Positions 16,725 through 26,222 of a stretch of DNA of 53,547 bases are shown here, piece by piece. Source of the DNA: Actinomyces denticolens. GTDB taxonomy: Bacteria; Actinomycetota; Actinomycetes; Actinomycetales; Actinomycetaceae. The stretch spans positions 1 through 53,547 of the forward strand of contig NZ_MVIW01000022.1 of the NCBI RefSeq assembly GCF_002072185.1, in the 5' to 3' direction. The notes under the pieces were generated by a model that did not search any database, was not told the DNA's origin, and worked only from the letters and a program-made list of their open reading frames with translations. Within the stretch, counting starts at the first letter, position 1. Every line of letters begins with the position of its first letter. The position numbers and the translations under genes were made by a program.

Positions 16725-19700
16725 ATGGCCACCATCTCCAACCGCGCCCGGATCGGCCGGGCCATCGAGATCGTCGCCGGCGCCCTGGAGCCCTGGATCG
16801 ACAGCGCCGTCAACCCGAGACTGCCCGCAGGCACCACCTGGATCGACCTCCTCGCCCGCAAGGACAATCACGCCGGCTGGACCTACGACCCCTCCGACCT
16901 CCAGTGCCAGCTGCGCGTCATCACCGAGCGCATGGGGGACCTGGGCTTCCTCTTCAGCGGGGTCCTGTCACGCGGGGAGCAGAACCTCGCCGGCGAGCTG
17001 CGCGACGTCCGCAACAAATGGGCGCACAACACCGCGTTCAGCGCCGACGACACGTACCGCGCCCTCGACACATCCGAGCGCCTGCTCCGCGCCATCAACG
17101 CCCCCGCCGAGGCCGACGCGATCGGCGCCATGCGGCGCGACACCCTGCGCTCCACCTACGACGCCGCCACCCGACGCGACACCCGGGCCACCGCCGTCGC
17201 CATGCCCGACCTCGGGGAGAAAGGACTCACCCCCTGGCGGGACGTCGTCCGCCCCCACCCCGACATCGTCTCCGGCGACTACGGCCAGGCCGAATACGCC
17301 GCAGACCTGCACCAGGTCGCCCATGGCAGGGGAGCCGATGAGTACGTCGACCCCGTCCGCTTCTTCGAGCGCACCTACCTCACCCAGGGCCTGCGGACAC
17401 TCCTGACCATGACCGCCCGACGCTTGGCTGGCGACCCCAACGCCCAGGCGGTCGTCAACCTCCAGACCACCTTCGGCGGCGGCAAGACCCACTCCATGCT
17501 GGCCGCCTGGCACCTCGCCGGCGGAACACCGCTCGAAGAACTCCCTCAGGACGTCCAGGACCTCCTCGCCGGTACCGGGGTCCCGACGAACGTCAGGAGG
17601 GTTGCCGTCGTCGGAAACGAGATCTCCCCCGGGCAGCCGAGTACCAAGCCCGACGGCACCGTCGTCCGCACCCTGTGGGGCGAGCTCGCCTGGCAGCTCG
17701 GCGGCCCCGAGGCCTACGCGACGATCGAGCAGGCCGACCGCACCGGCACCAACCCCGGTGCCGCACTGCGAGCCCTCATCGCTGATCACGCCCCCGCCCT
17801 CATCCTCATCGACGAGTGGGTCGCCTACGCGCGCGGCCTCTACGGGCGCGAGGGTCTCGTCGGCGGCAGCTTCGACACCCAGTTCACCTTCGCGCAGGAG
17901 CTCACCGCCGCCGTCCAGGGCGTTCCCGGAGCGCTCCTCCTCGTCTCCATCCCCGCCTCCGACATCCGGGGGGACGGCACCGTCCCCCGCGCCTCCGAGC
18001 TGGAGATCGGCGGAGACGGCGGCCGCGAGGCCCTCCGGCGGCTCCAGCACGTCGTCGCCCGCGTCGCCCACCACTGGAGCCCCGCCTCCTCCGGCGAGAG
18101 CTTCGAGATCGTGCGCCGGCGACTGTTCACCGACCTCGACGCGGAGGCCACGCGCAAGCGCGACGCCACCGTCAAACGGTTCGCCGACTACTACCGAGGG
18201 CAGCGCGGCGAACTCCCCTCCGACACCTTCCAGCCCGAGTACGAGCGCCGGCTGCGCGACGCCTACCCCATCCACCCCGAGCTCTTCGACAGGCTCTACG
18301 GCGACTGGTCCTCCCTGGAGCGCTTCCAGCGCACCCGCGGCGTCCTGCGCCTCATGAGCGCCGTCGTCCACTCGCTCGTCCAGGCCGGCGACGAAGCCCC
18401 ACTCATCATGCCCGGATCCATCCCCTTCGACGACGCCGCCGTGCGCGACGAGATCACGGGCTACCTCGACGACGCCTGGCGCACCATCATCGAGACCGAC
18501 GTCGACGGCGAGAACGCCACGCCCCTCGGCGTCGACCGCGACAGGCCACTGTTCGGAGGGCGCGCGCTCACCCGCCGCATCGCCCGCGCTCTGTTCCTCG
18601 GCTCCGCCGCCACCCTCGACACCGCCCACAAGGGCATCGACCGGCAGCGTCTCTTCCTCGGGGTGGCCATGCCCGGTGACACCCTCGGCAACTTCGGATC
18701 CTCCCTCCAGCTGCTCACCGACCGCGCCACCTACGTCTACACCCAGGGAACCCGCAGCTGGTACGACCGGCAGCCGTCACTCAACAGACTGGTCAGCGAC
18801 AGGGCGGCGTTCCTCGACCCCGCCGACGTCGCCGAGGCGGCCGTTGCCGTGCTACGCGGGATCGCCGGCCGGGCCCCCGAATTCACCGACGTCGTCATCG
18901 CACCGGCATCCACCTGGGACGTGCCCGACAAGGAGACTGCAACCCTCGTCATCCTCGGACCCGACCGCACTGTCGCAGCGAGGAACGGACGGGGCTCGCA
19001 ACTCACCGGCCCCGGCAGGGACTTCACCGAGGAGCTCCTGCACGAACGGGGCTCCGCACCGCGCAGCAATGTCAACACCCTCATCGCCATCGCCCCCGAC
19101 GAGAACCGCTGGGCGGACGCCGAGCAGGCGCTGCGCATCCACATGGCCTGGTCGCAGATGGCCGAGGACACGTCCATTCGCGACCACGACCTCACGGTCA
19201 GTCAGGCCGACCAGGCCAGGCGCAAGGCCCAGGAGACCCGGGGCCCCGCGGAGCACGCAGTGTCGGCCGCATGGATCTGGGCGCTCCACCCAGTCCAGGA
19301 TTACGGCTCGCAGCCCTTCGAGATCGAGGCCCTCAAGACCGACGGCGAGGAGCAGCGCATCGCCGTACGGGCCGGGCTCAGGCTCGGCAAGCAGGACATC
19401 GTCCTGACCACGCTCACCTCAACCGCCGTCGCGATGGAGCTCCAGGGAACGAACCTGCGCGCCAAATGGAACGAGGGGAGGATCACCGTCGGCGAGCTGT
19501 GGTCGTACTTCACCCGCTACCCCTACATGCCGCGCCTGCGGGACAAGCGAGTACTACTGGACGCCGTCGCCTCCGTTATGAACGACATCGGCTGGGAGAC
19601 CACCGGATTCGCCCTCGCCGCCGACTACGACGCCTCCCGCGGCGACTTCATCGACCTGCGCCTCCCCCTGGAGGACGAAGCGCCGGATATCGCCGACACC

Positions 19701-20138
19701 ACCCTCCTCGTCTCTCCGGCGCTCGCCCGTGCCCAGCGCAGCCGTGAGGAGGACACGCGATCCGCTGCGGCGAACGGCGCGGATGGATCCGCAACTGTCG
19801 ATCCCGGTGCGGAACCGGTGGTGTCGTCCGTTGTGAGCAAGGCCCGCGCGCCGAGGGGGGACGGACGAGTTCAGGTGCCGGCGACCGAGAAGCGCGTGGA
19901 GAACGCCAGGTTCAGGGGCACGTCCGAGCTCGACCCCGGACAGGACACCGCCGCGCAACTCGCGCAGCTCTCCGAGGAGATCATCGCCCACCTGCAAGCG
20001 GGCGGCCCCGACAGTCTCAGCATCGAGGTCACCATCGAGGCGAGTCGCTACGCCGGTTTCGATGCTCGTACTGTGCGCACCGTTACTGAGAACGCGCGCA
20101 CGCTCGGCCTCAAGCCGGGTCGATTCACGGAGGGATGA
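16725..20138 (+). CDS. DUF499 (COG1483) ATPase with N-terminal Swt1-type HEPN domain
   Basis: 1137 residues. Residues about 1-130 resemble the Swt1-family HEPN domain and contain RNKWAH, giving RxxxxH with R96 and H101. The DUF499 AAA-type core follows, with Walker A FGGGKTHS (about 250-257) and Walker B LILIDEW (D363, E364). The C terminus has a Ser/Ala-rich linker near 990-1060 and a small helical end. DUF499 ATPases are found beside DUF1156 methylases, as here, where the genes are 1 bp apart. The likely role is an ATP-driven partner of the methylase or restriction complex. The HEPN domain could be structural or a ribonuclease. Confidence 0.88.
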   Translation: MATISNRARIGRAIEIVAGALEPWIDSAVNPRLPAGTTWIDLLARKDNHAGWTYDPSDLQCQLRVITERMGDLGFLFSGVLSRGEQNLAGELRDVRNKWAHNTAFSADDTYRALDTSERLLRAINAPAEADAIGAMRRDTLRSTYDAATRRDTRATAVAMPDLGEKGLTPWRDVVRPHPDIVSGDYGQAEYAADLHQVAHGRGADEYVDPVRFFERTYLTQGLRTLLTMTARRLAGDPNAQAVVNLQTTFGGGKTHSMLAAWHLAGGTPLEELPQDVQDLLAGTGVPTNVRRVAVVGNEISPGQPSTKPDGTVVRTLWGELAWQLGGPEAYATIEQADRTGTNPGAALRALIADHAPALILIDEWVAYARGLYGREGLVGGSFDTQFTFAQELTAAVQGVPGALLLVSIPASDIRGDGTVPRASELEIGGDGGREALRRLQHVVARVAHHWSPASSGESFEIVRRRLFTDLDAEATRKRDATVKRFADYYRGQRGELPSDTFQPEYERRLRDAYPIHPELFDRLYGDWSSLERFQRTRGVLRLMSAVVHSLVQAGDEAPLIMPGSIPFDDAAVRDEITGYLDDAWRTIIETDVDGENATPLGVDRDRPLFGGRALTRRIARALFLGSAATLDTAHKGIDRQRLFLGVAMPGDTLGNFGSSLQLLTDRATYVYTQGTRSWYDRQPSLNRLVSDRAAFLDPADVAEAAVAVLRGIAGRAPEFTDVVIAPASTWDVPDKETATLVILGPDRTVAARNGRGSQLTGPGRDFTEELLHERGSAPRSNVNTLIAIAPDENRWADAEQALRIHMAWSQMAEDTSIRDHDLTVSQADQARRKAQETRGPAEHAVSAAWIWALHPVQDYGSQPFEIEALKTDGEEQRIAVRAGLRLGKQDIVLTTLTSTAVAMELQGTNLRAKWNEGRITVGELWSYFTRYPYMPRLRDKRVLLDAVASVMNDIGWETTGFALAADYDASRGDFIDLRLPLEDEAPDIADTTLLVSPALARAQRSREEDTRSAAANGADGSATVDPGAEPVVSSVVSKARAPRGDGRVQVPATEKRVENARFRGTSELDPGQDTAAQLAQLSEEIIAHLQAGGPDSLSIEVTIEASRYAGFDARTVRTVTENARTLGLKPGRFTEG

Positions 20139-20139
20139 C

Positions 20140-21648
20140 ATGGAGGCCATCACTGCGGTCTCGTCGAGAACCGTCCCGCCGGATCCATCGATCGCGGACG
20201 CCCTGGGAGCCCACCACGAGCTTCCAACGGCACTCGCCGATCTGGTTGACAACTCCATCGACGCCGGTGCGTCCCATGTGCGCATCCGCATCGTCACAGC
20301 CGACGACTTCGTCACCGGTCTGCTCGTCATCGACGACGGCCGTGGCATGGATGATACCGGCATTGATGACGCGATGACTCTGTCACGGCGCCGTGACTAC
20401 GGCGACACCGACCTCGGCCACTACGGGCTCGGACTCAAGGCGGCCTCCCTCAGCCAAGCCGATGTCCTCGACGTCTACACGCGCGCGGTCGGTGGCTCTC
20501 CCGCAGGACGCCGAATCACCCGCGCGGAACCGACGCGCGTGCAGACGCTCGACGCGGCGCAGGTCGGCCGGATTCTCAGCGGTCCGCTCATGGACACGGG
20601 CGGAGGCGCACACGCGGGCGGAACGGTCATTCGCTGGAGCGGATTTCGCAACGCTCTCACCTCCCCGGACAGGGATGAGAGACGATCGTGGATCAGCGGC
20701 CTCATCGAGAACACGCGCGACTATCTCGGACTCGTCTTCCACCGGATGATCGAAGGAGGCGATGTCGAGATCTCCGTCGACGAGTTCGACGACGAACGCG
20801 GAGAGGCGGGCGCGTCGCGGAAGGTGCGGTCACTCGACCCTCTGGCCCTGGCCGCCACCGCTGTGCACCCGCGCAGACTCGTCGGAGAGGTGGGATGGAC
20901 TCCCCTTGAGATGACCGCCGTCATACTCGCGGGCGGTACCCTCGACCTGCCCGGGATCAGGGCGTCCCGGCGGCTGTCGCAGGCGGAGGGAGGACAGGGC
21001 CTGTACGTCTATAGAGGCGACCGCCTCCTGCAGCTCGGCGGCTGGAACTCGGTCATCGAGGGCGGAAAGGACTATGCGAGCCTGCGCATCGCCATCGACA
21101 TCGACGATCGTCTGCTCGATGCGGTCCGCATCAACCCCGAGAAGAGCGGCGTCGTCCTGGAGCCGGAGATGCGTCGTGCGATTCACGACTCGGTGGGCGA
21201 GGATATCGGCACATTCGCGGACCTGCTCAGCGCCGCCCGCAACGCGTCCGTCGAGAGCCGCAAGCGGGAGAGACGCCCCATCAGGCTGGTTGAGCCCATG
21301 GGCGGCCTCGGCCGGAGCATCTACGACGTCATCGCGGACTCCGTGGAGTTCGCCGAGGCGGATCCCATCCGCATCCGATGGGAGCGCATGCCCACGAACC
21401 GCCTCGTCGAGGTCGACATTGAGCGGCGCATCCTCAGGATCAACAGTCACCACCGGGGCATGTTCTCCTCGAGTACCGACCCCGAGGACGCGCCCTTGCT
21501 GAAGAGTCTCGTGTATCTGCTCTACTCCCGCTTCTTCGAAGGCGCGTTCCTCGGTCCGCGGGAGAAGAGGGAGATCGAGGCGTACGAGCGGATCATCAAT
21601 TCGGCTCTCGCCGACGAGATTCAGCGCCGTGGATTGAATGAGGAGTAG
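20140..21648 (+). CDS. GHKL ATPase (MORC/Hsp90-like) of the restriction operon
   Basis: 502 residues. GHKL motifs: N-box ALADLVDNSIDAGA (about 31-44), G1 DDGRGMDD (about 67-74), and lid GHYGLGLKAASLSQ (about 89-102). No HEPN-like C terminus is seen, so it differs from the minus-strand GHKL protein. Such ATPases occur in restriction-modification loci beside Z1 and PD-(D/E)XK genes, and probably act as ATP-dependent DNA clamps. Start ATG, with GGAGGG upstream, is 1 bp after the DUF499 stop. The PD-(D/E)XK gene begins 6 bp downstream. Confidence 0.9.
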   Translation: MEAITAVSSRTVPPDPSIADALGAHHELPTALADLVDNSIDAGASHVRIRIVTADDFVTGLLVIDDGRGMDDTGIDDAMTLSRRRDYGDTDLGHYGLGLKAASLSQADVLDVYTRAVGGSPAGRRITRAEPTRVQTLDAAQVGRILSGPLMDTGGGAHAGGTVIRWSGFRNALTSPDRDERRSWISGLIENTRDYLGLVFHRMIEGGDVEISVDEFDDERGEAGASRKVRSLDPLALAATAVHPRRLVGEVGWTPLEMTAVILAGGTLDLPGIRASRRLSQAEGGQGLYVYRGDRLLQLGGWNSVIEGGKDYASLRIAIDIDDRLLDAVRINPEKSGVVLEPEMRRAIHDSVGEDIGTFADLLSAARNASVESRKRERRPIRLVEPMGGLGRSIYDVIADSVEFAEADPIRIRWERMPTNRLVEVDIERRILRINSHHRGMFSSSTDPEDAPLLKSLVYLLYSRFFEGAFLGPREKREIEAYERIINSALADEIQRRGLNEE

Positions 21649-21654
21649 AAGAAT

Positions 21655-22653
21655 ATGAATGAGTACACGGCGGGCGCTGCCGCGTTGACTCCTGAGACGC
21701 TCTCCGCCTATATCGACGCAGGCATCCCCACCGAGCAGCGCCTCGCGGACAGCCCGGTCTGCATTCTCGGCATCGACCCGCCGCGCCGCGAACTCACCCT
21801 GCGGACGCCGGCCACAGGCTCGGACATCGATGTCTCCGCCTACCGGATGATCCGCACCGACCTGTTCGAGGAACCGGGGGATGAGACCGTTTGGTTCCGC
21901 GTCACCGTCGATGCCGAGGGCGTCGAGTACGAGGCGTACTCGCTCCTCCAGTCGGTCTCCGACCAGCTCCAACAGGGCGATGACCTGGAACGCGCGCTGC
22001 ATGTCGCCCTCGGCGCCTACCGTGGGCTGCTGGCGCGCGCCCCGCGATTGAGCGAGGACCAGGAGATCGGATTGTTCGGGGAACTGGTCGCGCTCGATCG
22101 CCTCATCAGTGCGGTCGGCGAGAGACGAGCCCTGGCGGCCTGGTTGGGAACGCAGGCCGAGGAGCACGACTTCGTCCTCGCCGGCTACGACGTCGAGGTG
22201 AAGACGACCCGGAGCGAACGACGCATCCACGTCATCCACGGGCTCGGCCAGCTGGCTGCGACTCCGGGACGACCGCTCCTCCTCATGTCCATCCAGGTGA
22301 CGCGCGCCGGGGCATCAGTCGACGGTGAGACCCTGCCCGGAGTGATCGAGCACATCCGCAGGCGCCTACGAGCCGGACGCACGGCGTTCGATGACAAGCT
22401 CACCGACTTCGGCTGGGAGGACGCTCGTGCGGACAGGCTCTACACAACGGGCCTCCTCCTTCGCAGCGAACCGCGTTTCTACGTCGTTGACGATGCCTTC
22501 CCGGCACTCACCTCTGACGGGCTCGGCCGCGTTCTCGCCCGCCCCGAGCTCGTGAGAAGCATCGACTACCGCATCGACGTCACCGACCTCGAGCCGGAGG
22601 CGGTTCCGCCCATCGAGTTCAGTGCGACAGTAGAGGAGTGGCCGCACCCATGA
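21655..22653 (+). CDS. PD-(D/E)XK motif protein (DUF4420)
   Basis: 332 residues matching the DUF4420 'PD-(D/E)XK motif' family by pattern: GLFGELVALDRL, then EEHDFVLAGYDVEVKTT, which supplies D172 or D179, E181 and K183 as the predicted nuclease site. It is a probable DNA endonuclease of the restriction arm. The gene starts 6 bp after the GHKL gene and its stop overlaps the Z1 start (ATGA). In many genomes this family neighbours Z1, GHKL ATPase and Vsr genes. The cleavage target is unknown. Confidence 0.87.
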   Translation: MNEYTAGAAALTPETLSAYIDAGIPTEQRLADSPVCILGIDPPRRELTLRTPATGSDIDVSAYRMIRTDLFEEPGDETVWFRVTVDAEGVEYEAYSLLQSVSDQLQQGDDLERALHVALGAYRGLLARAPRLSEDQEIGLFGELVALDRLISAVGERRALAAWLGTQAEEHDFVLAGYDVEVKTTRSERRIHVIHGLGQLAATPGRPLLLMSIQVTRAGASVDGETLPGVIEHIRRRLRAGRTAFDDKLTDFGWEDARADRLYTTGLLLRSEPRFYVVDDAFPALTSDGLGRVLARPELVRSIDYRIDVTDLEPEAVPPIEFSATVEEWPHP

Positions 22654-25649
22654 GCATCGACCAGTACGACGAGGCCCTGGAGCAGGCCCTCAAGGGGATG
22701 AACGCTCCGAGGGATCTGCACCCCATCGTGTCGGTCTTCCTTCCGACCGGTGAGACGGTCGAACGGGAGGAGATCCAGGAGCTCATCCTGGGCGTCGACC
22801 GCAATGCCCCTGGACGGCGCAAGTTCCATATCCGCCTCAGCGAATGGGACGCCGAGGTCGACGCGGCATGGATCGAGGGAACCACGGCCCGCACGGCCGA
22901 GAGACGAGACCTCATCCTGCGTCTCCTGGGCCTGACTGATGACGCTGCCGCCCGTGTGTGCGAGACCTTCCCCGTCATCACCGACAGAACCACGGTCATC
23001 GCCGCCCCGGACTGGACTCCCTGGTACGACGAGGAGCGTCGGCGCGCCCACCACTTCTACTGGGACGGCTACCGCTCCCTCCTGGAGAGCAGGCTCCCGG
23101 CGGAATCGGTGGCCGACATCGACGCCGCCACCAACGACATCGTCGGTCGGCTGGCCGACCCCTCGGGACACGATGCGTACCAGTCGAAAGGCCTTGTCGT
23201 CGGGCACGTCCAAAGCGGCAAGACGGCCAACTTCACCGGTGTCATCGCCAAGGCGATCGACGCGGGCTACCGGCTCATCATCGTGCTGACCGGCACCGTC
23301 GAGATCCTTCGCTCCCAGACCCAGCGCAGGCTGGACATGGAGCTCATCGGGAAGGAGAACATCCTCGGAGGGATCAGTGAGGACGACACGGACCTCCTGG
23401 CCGAGGTCGACTACGTGAGCACCGATGACGCGGACTGGAGGAACGGGAAATTCGTCTCCTACGGACCCGGTTTCACGAATGCGGGAGTGCCGGAGATCAG
23501 ACGCCTGACCAGAGCGAAGGACGACTACAAATTGCTCAGAGCCGGCCTCGACGCGCTCGATCCGCGGGCGGGGCACGAGCTCAGCGATCCCGCCCGACCG
23601 ATGTGGCACCCGGACAACATTCACCGGACCGACGTGCGCATCGCCGTCGTCAAGAAGAACAAGGCCGTGCTGACCAAGCTCGTCAACGATCTGCGACGCA
23701 TCAAGGCTCGCACGGCGGAGATCCCCGCACTCATCATCGATGACGAGGCGGACCAGGCCTCCGTCAACACGATGAACCCGAAGCGCAGTGGTGATCGAAC
23801 GGCGATCAACAGGCTCATCGCCGACCTCATGAGTCGCCTCACCCGGGCGCAGTACGTCGGATACACGGCCACGCCCTTCGCCAACGTCTTCATCTCCCCG
23901 GAGGACGCCGAGGACATCTTCCCCCGTGATTTCATCGTCAGCCTGAGCGCTCCTCGGGAATACCGAGGTGGACGTGCCTATCACGACTTCGAGGAGCTGA
24001 CGGTTGAGGAGAAGAAGGACCCCGCCGTGTCGAACGAGTGCGCCTTCGTCCGCGACCTCAGGGGCGACGCCGCCGTCGACCCGGAACGGGTGGAGGAGGA
24101 ACTGCGAGGTGCCCTGGACGCCTTCGTGCTCACCGGAGCCATCAAGCTCTGGAGAGCAAAGGTTAGGCCCGAGATGGCCGGCCCCTTCCGTCACCACACG
24201 ATGCTCATTCACGAGTCGGTCAAGCAGTACGAGCATGCCGATCTGGCGCATCGGATCCGGCGACTGTGGCAACAGGCTGGGTACGGTTCGCCCGCTTCGA
24301 TGGAACGGTTGCGCAGGCTCTTCGACGAGGACTTCGCCGTGGTGTCCTCCGCCCGGCAATGGGAGGATGACCTTCCCAGGGCCGGGTCCTTCGACGATGT
24401 GGCCCCGCATGTTGGCGAGTCGCTCGACCTAGTCATGGCGGGTGGCGCGGATCCGGTCGTCGTCGTCAACGGCGATAAGGATCAGCAGTACAACCAGGTC
24501 GACTTCCAACGGGATAGGGTCTGGCGTGTCCTCGTCGGGGGAGCCAAGCTCAGCCGCGGGTTCACCCTCGAGGGCCTGACTATCAGCTACTTCAAGCGGC
24601 GGGCAGGTCAGGCCGACAGCCTCATGCAGATGGGGCGCTGGTTCGGGTACCGTCCTGGGTATTCCGACCTGGTGCGCCTCTACATAGCCAGGGAGATCAA
24701 GGGTCCTCGAGGCGTTGCCTACGACCTCTACGACGCTTTCGGCGCGATCATGCAGGACGAGGAGCAGTTCCGCGAGCAACTGGCGACCTTCGCCCGGATC
24801 GAGGAGGACGGCCGCCCTGCTCTCAAACCGATCGACGTCCCGCCGCTCGTCTTCCAGCAGTTGCCGTGGCTGCTCCCCACGGGGCGGAACAAGATGTACA
24901 ACGCCAAACTGGACTTCAGGGGCATCGGAGGAGCTCTTCAGGATTTCCCGCGACAGCCCGACCGTGGGGACGGCGGAACGAACGGGCGCCACTTCGCGCT
25001 CGTGCGTCCCTGGTTCGAACGCGGTCTCTTCGGTGAGCCGGAGGAGTTCGGGTACCGGGACCCGAACGGGAACAAGAGGCATTCATTCAAAGGACGAATC
25101 GCAGTCATCCCCGCCGAGGAAATGCTGGCGGTCCTGGAGCGCTTCGAGTGGATGAAGCAGTACGACTTCACCCCCACGTTGGAGATGATCCGCCGCGCGA
25201 TGGACGAGGGGAAGCTGGAGGACTGGGCCGTACTCCTTCCCCTGCTCGAGGGGGCGTCGGACAAGATAGTGGACGGGATCCCTCTCCCGATGCTCAAGCG
25301 GACCCGCCGCACCGACCGAGGTGGATTCTCCGGAAGTTCGTTCCGACAGCGCGGTGCCATCGAGACCATCGCGGGGAAGCCTCGCACCGGGGGCGAGCAG
25401 CCCTCAGGAGACGATGCGGCGCTGGCTTACCGAACTCCTACCCGCGGCGCGATGCTCCTCACCTTCGCCGCCGACCCGAAAGGAAATGCGGAGAGAGCTC
25501 CGGCACGCCTGCCGGCGGACATGAGCGCGGCGGACACCGCCACGATCTTCTCCCTGGCACTGCCCTACAAGGCCGCGCCCAGGGGCCGGATCGCCTTCAG
25601 TGTCAGGCGCAAGGACCGCAGTGATGACCCCGTCGTCGACGCCGACTGA
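22650..25649 (+). CDS. Z1 domain superfamily-II helicase-like protein
   Basis: 999 residues. Walker A GHVQSGKT at 185-192, a DDEAD Walker B at 364-368, then YVGYTATPFANVF, and in the C-terminal half LSRGFTLEGLT and QMGRWFGYR, the motif VI arginine region. This is the Z1-containing helicase-like family found in restriction loci with GHKL ATPases. I chose ATG 22650 (overlapping the upstream stop); GTG 22638 is an alternative and would add four residues. Likely role: ATP-driven DNA translocation or remodelling for the nuclease partners. Confidence 0.9.
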   Translation: MSIDQYDEALEQALKGMNAPRDLHPIVSVFLPTGETVEREEIQELILGVDRNAPGRRKFHIRLSEWDAEVDAAWIEGTTARTAERRDLILRLLGLTDDAAARVCETFPVITDRTTVIAAPDWTPWYDEERRRAHHFYWDGYRSLLESRLPAESVADIDAATNDIVGRLADPSGHDAYQSKGLVVGHVQSGKTANFTGVIAKAIDAGYRLIIVLTGTVEILRSQTQRRLDMELIGKENILGGISEDDTDLLAEVDYVSTDDADWRNGKFVSYGPGFTNAGVPEIRRLTRAKDDYKLLRAGLDALDPRAGHELSDPARPMWHPDNIHRTDVRIAVVKKNKAVLTKLVNDLRRIKARTAEIPALIIDDEADQASVNTMNPKRSGDRTAINRLIADLMSRLTRAQYVGYTATPFANVFISPEDAEDIFPRDFIVSLSAPREYRGGRAYHDFEELTVEEKKDPAVSNECAFVRDLRGDAAVDPERVEEELRGALDAFVLTGAIKLWRAKVRPEMAGPFRHHTMLIHESVKQYEHADLAHRIRRLWQQAGYGSPASMERLRRLFDEDFAVVSSARQWEDDLPRAGSFDDVAPHVGESLDLVMAGGADPVVVVNGDKDQQYNQVDFQRDRVWRVLVGGAKLSRGFTLEGLTISYFKRRAGQADSLMQMGRWFGYRPGYSDLVRLYIAREIKGPRGVAYDLYDAFGAIMQDEEQFREQLATFARIEEDGRPALKPIDVPPLVFQQLPWLLPTGRNKMYNAKLDFRGIGGALQDFPRQPDRGDGGTNGRHFALVRPWFERGLFGEPEEFGYRDPNGNKRHSFKGRIAVIPAEEMLAVLERFEWMKQYDFTPTLEMIRRAMDEGKLEDWAVLLPLLEGASDKIVDGIPLPMLKRTRRTDRGGFSGSSFRQRGAIETIAGKPRTGGEQPSGDDAALAYRTPTRGAMLLTFAADPKGNAERAPARLPADMSAADTATIFSLALPYKAAPRGRIAFSVRRKDRSDDPVVDAD

Positions 25650-26130
25650 ACCCGGGCGGCCGGCTGGGCCGGATCCTGGGGGAGAGCCGGAGGCCCGGAC
25701 GGGAGCCGAGTGGGCTGCGGTCTCCTGGGCGTCGTCGCCCGGCGTGGCCAGATCGATGCGCTCGAACAGGCGCAGGGACACGCGCCCGGAACTCGCGATT
25801 CGCCGCTTGCTGCACGCCCACGGCCTGCGCTACCGGGTGGACATGGCGCCATGGAGCAATAAGCGACGGCGCGCGGACATCGTGTTCACGCGCCAGCGCC
25901 TCGCCGTCTTCATCGATGGCTGCTTCTGGCACGGCTGCCCCGAGCACGCGACCACGCCGGCGACGAACACCGACTACTGGCGCCCCAAGCTCGCCAGGAA
26001 CATCGAACGCGACCGCGAGACCACTGCGATGGCCGAGGCGGAGGGATGGAGGGTGCTGCGCATCTGGGAGCACGTCCCTCCGGAGGAGGCCGTGGCGCTC
26101 ATCCTCAAGGCGCGGAAGGAGGGGCCATGA
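25624..26130 (+). CDS. vsr: Very short patch repair (Vsr) endonuclease
   Basis: 168 residues. The Vsr core is clear: RSNRRRDTRPELAIRRLLHAHG, then RRRADIVFTRQ with the predicted catalytic D85, and the zinc/active-site segment FIDGCFWHGCPEH, then NTDYWRPKLARN. Vsr nicks beside T:G mismatches formed by deamination of 5-methylcytosine, which suits the cytosine methylase in the same island. In Z1 loci Vsr-like proteins may serve restriction instead. The first 45 residues are a poorly conserved extension; ATG 25624 overlaps the Z1 gene by 26 bp, and a later start near residue 53 is possible. Confidence 0.9.
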   Translation: MTPSSTPTEPGRPAGPDPGGEPEARTGAEWAAVSWASSPGVARSMRSNRRRDTRPELAIRRLLHAHGLRYRVDMAPWSNKRRRADIVFTRQRLAVFIDGCFWHGCPEHATTPATNTDYWRPKLARNIERDRETTAMAEAEGWRVLRIWEHVPPEEAVALILKARKEGP

Positions 26131-26178
26131 GAGGCGCCGACGGGGCAGTCGGGCGGAAGGAGGCCTTCCGGGATCACG

Positions 26179-26212
26179 AAAAACTCGCGGCGCCGCAGAA
26201 CAGCGCCGTGAG
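26179..26212 (-). terminator. Intrinsic terminator of tRNA-Gly
   Basis: On the minus strand CTCaCGGCGC pairs with GCGCCGcGAG across a 9-nt loop and is followed by TTTTT (26179-26183). It is the only hairpin in the window with a clear U tract. Confidence 0.75.
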
Positions 26213-26222
26213 CTCCTTCATG

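Noticed and set aside
22566-24410. Long minus-strand frame opposite the Z1 gene
   Set aside because: No motifs, Val/Gly/Arg-rich composition typical of antisense shadows in GC-rich DNA; the plus strand encodes intact Z1 motifs.
10852-26130. Assignment to DISARM or BREX
   Set aside because: No DrmA/DrmB/DrmC, PglX/PglZ or BrxC-like protein is recognisable; the helicase-like protein is of the Z1 type and the methylase of the DUF1156 type.
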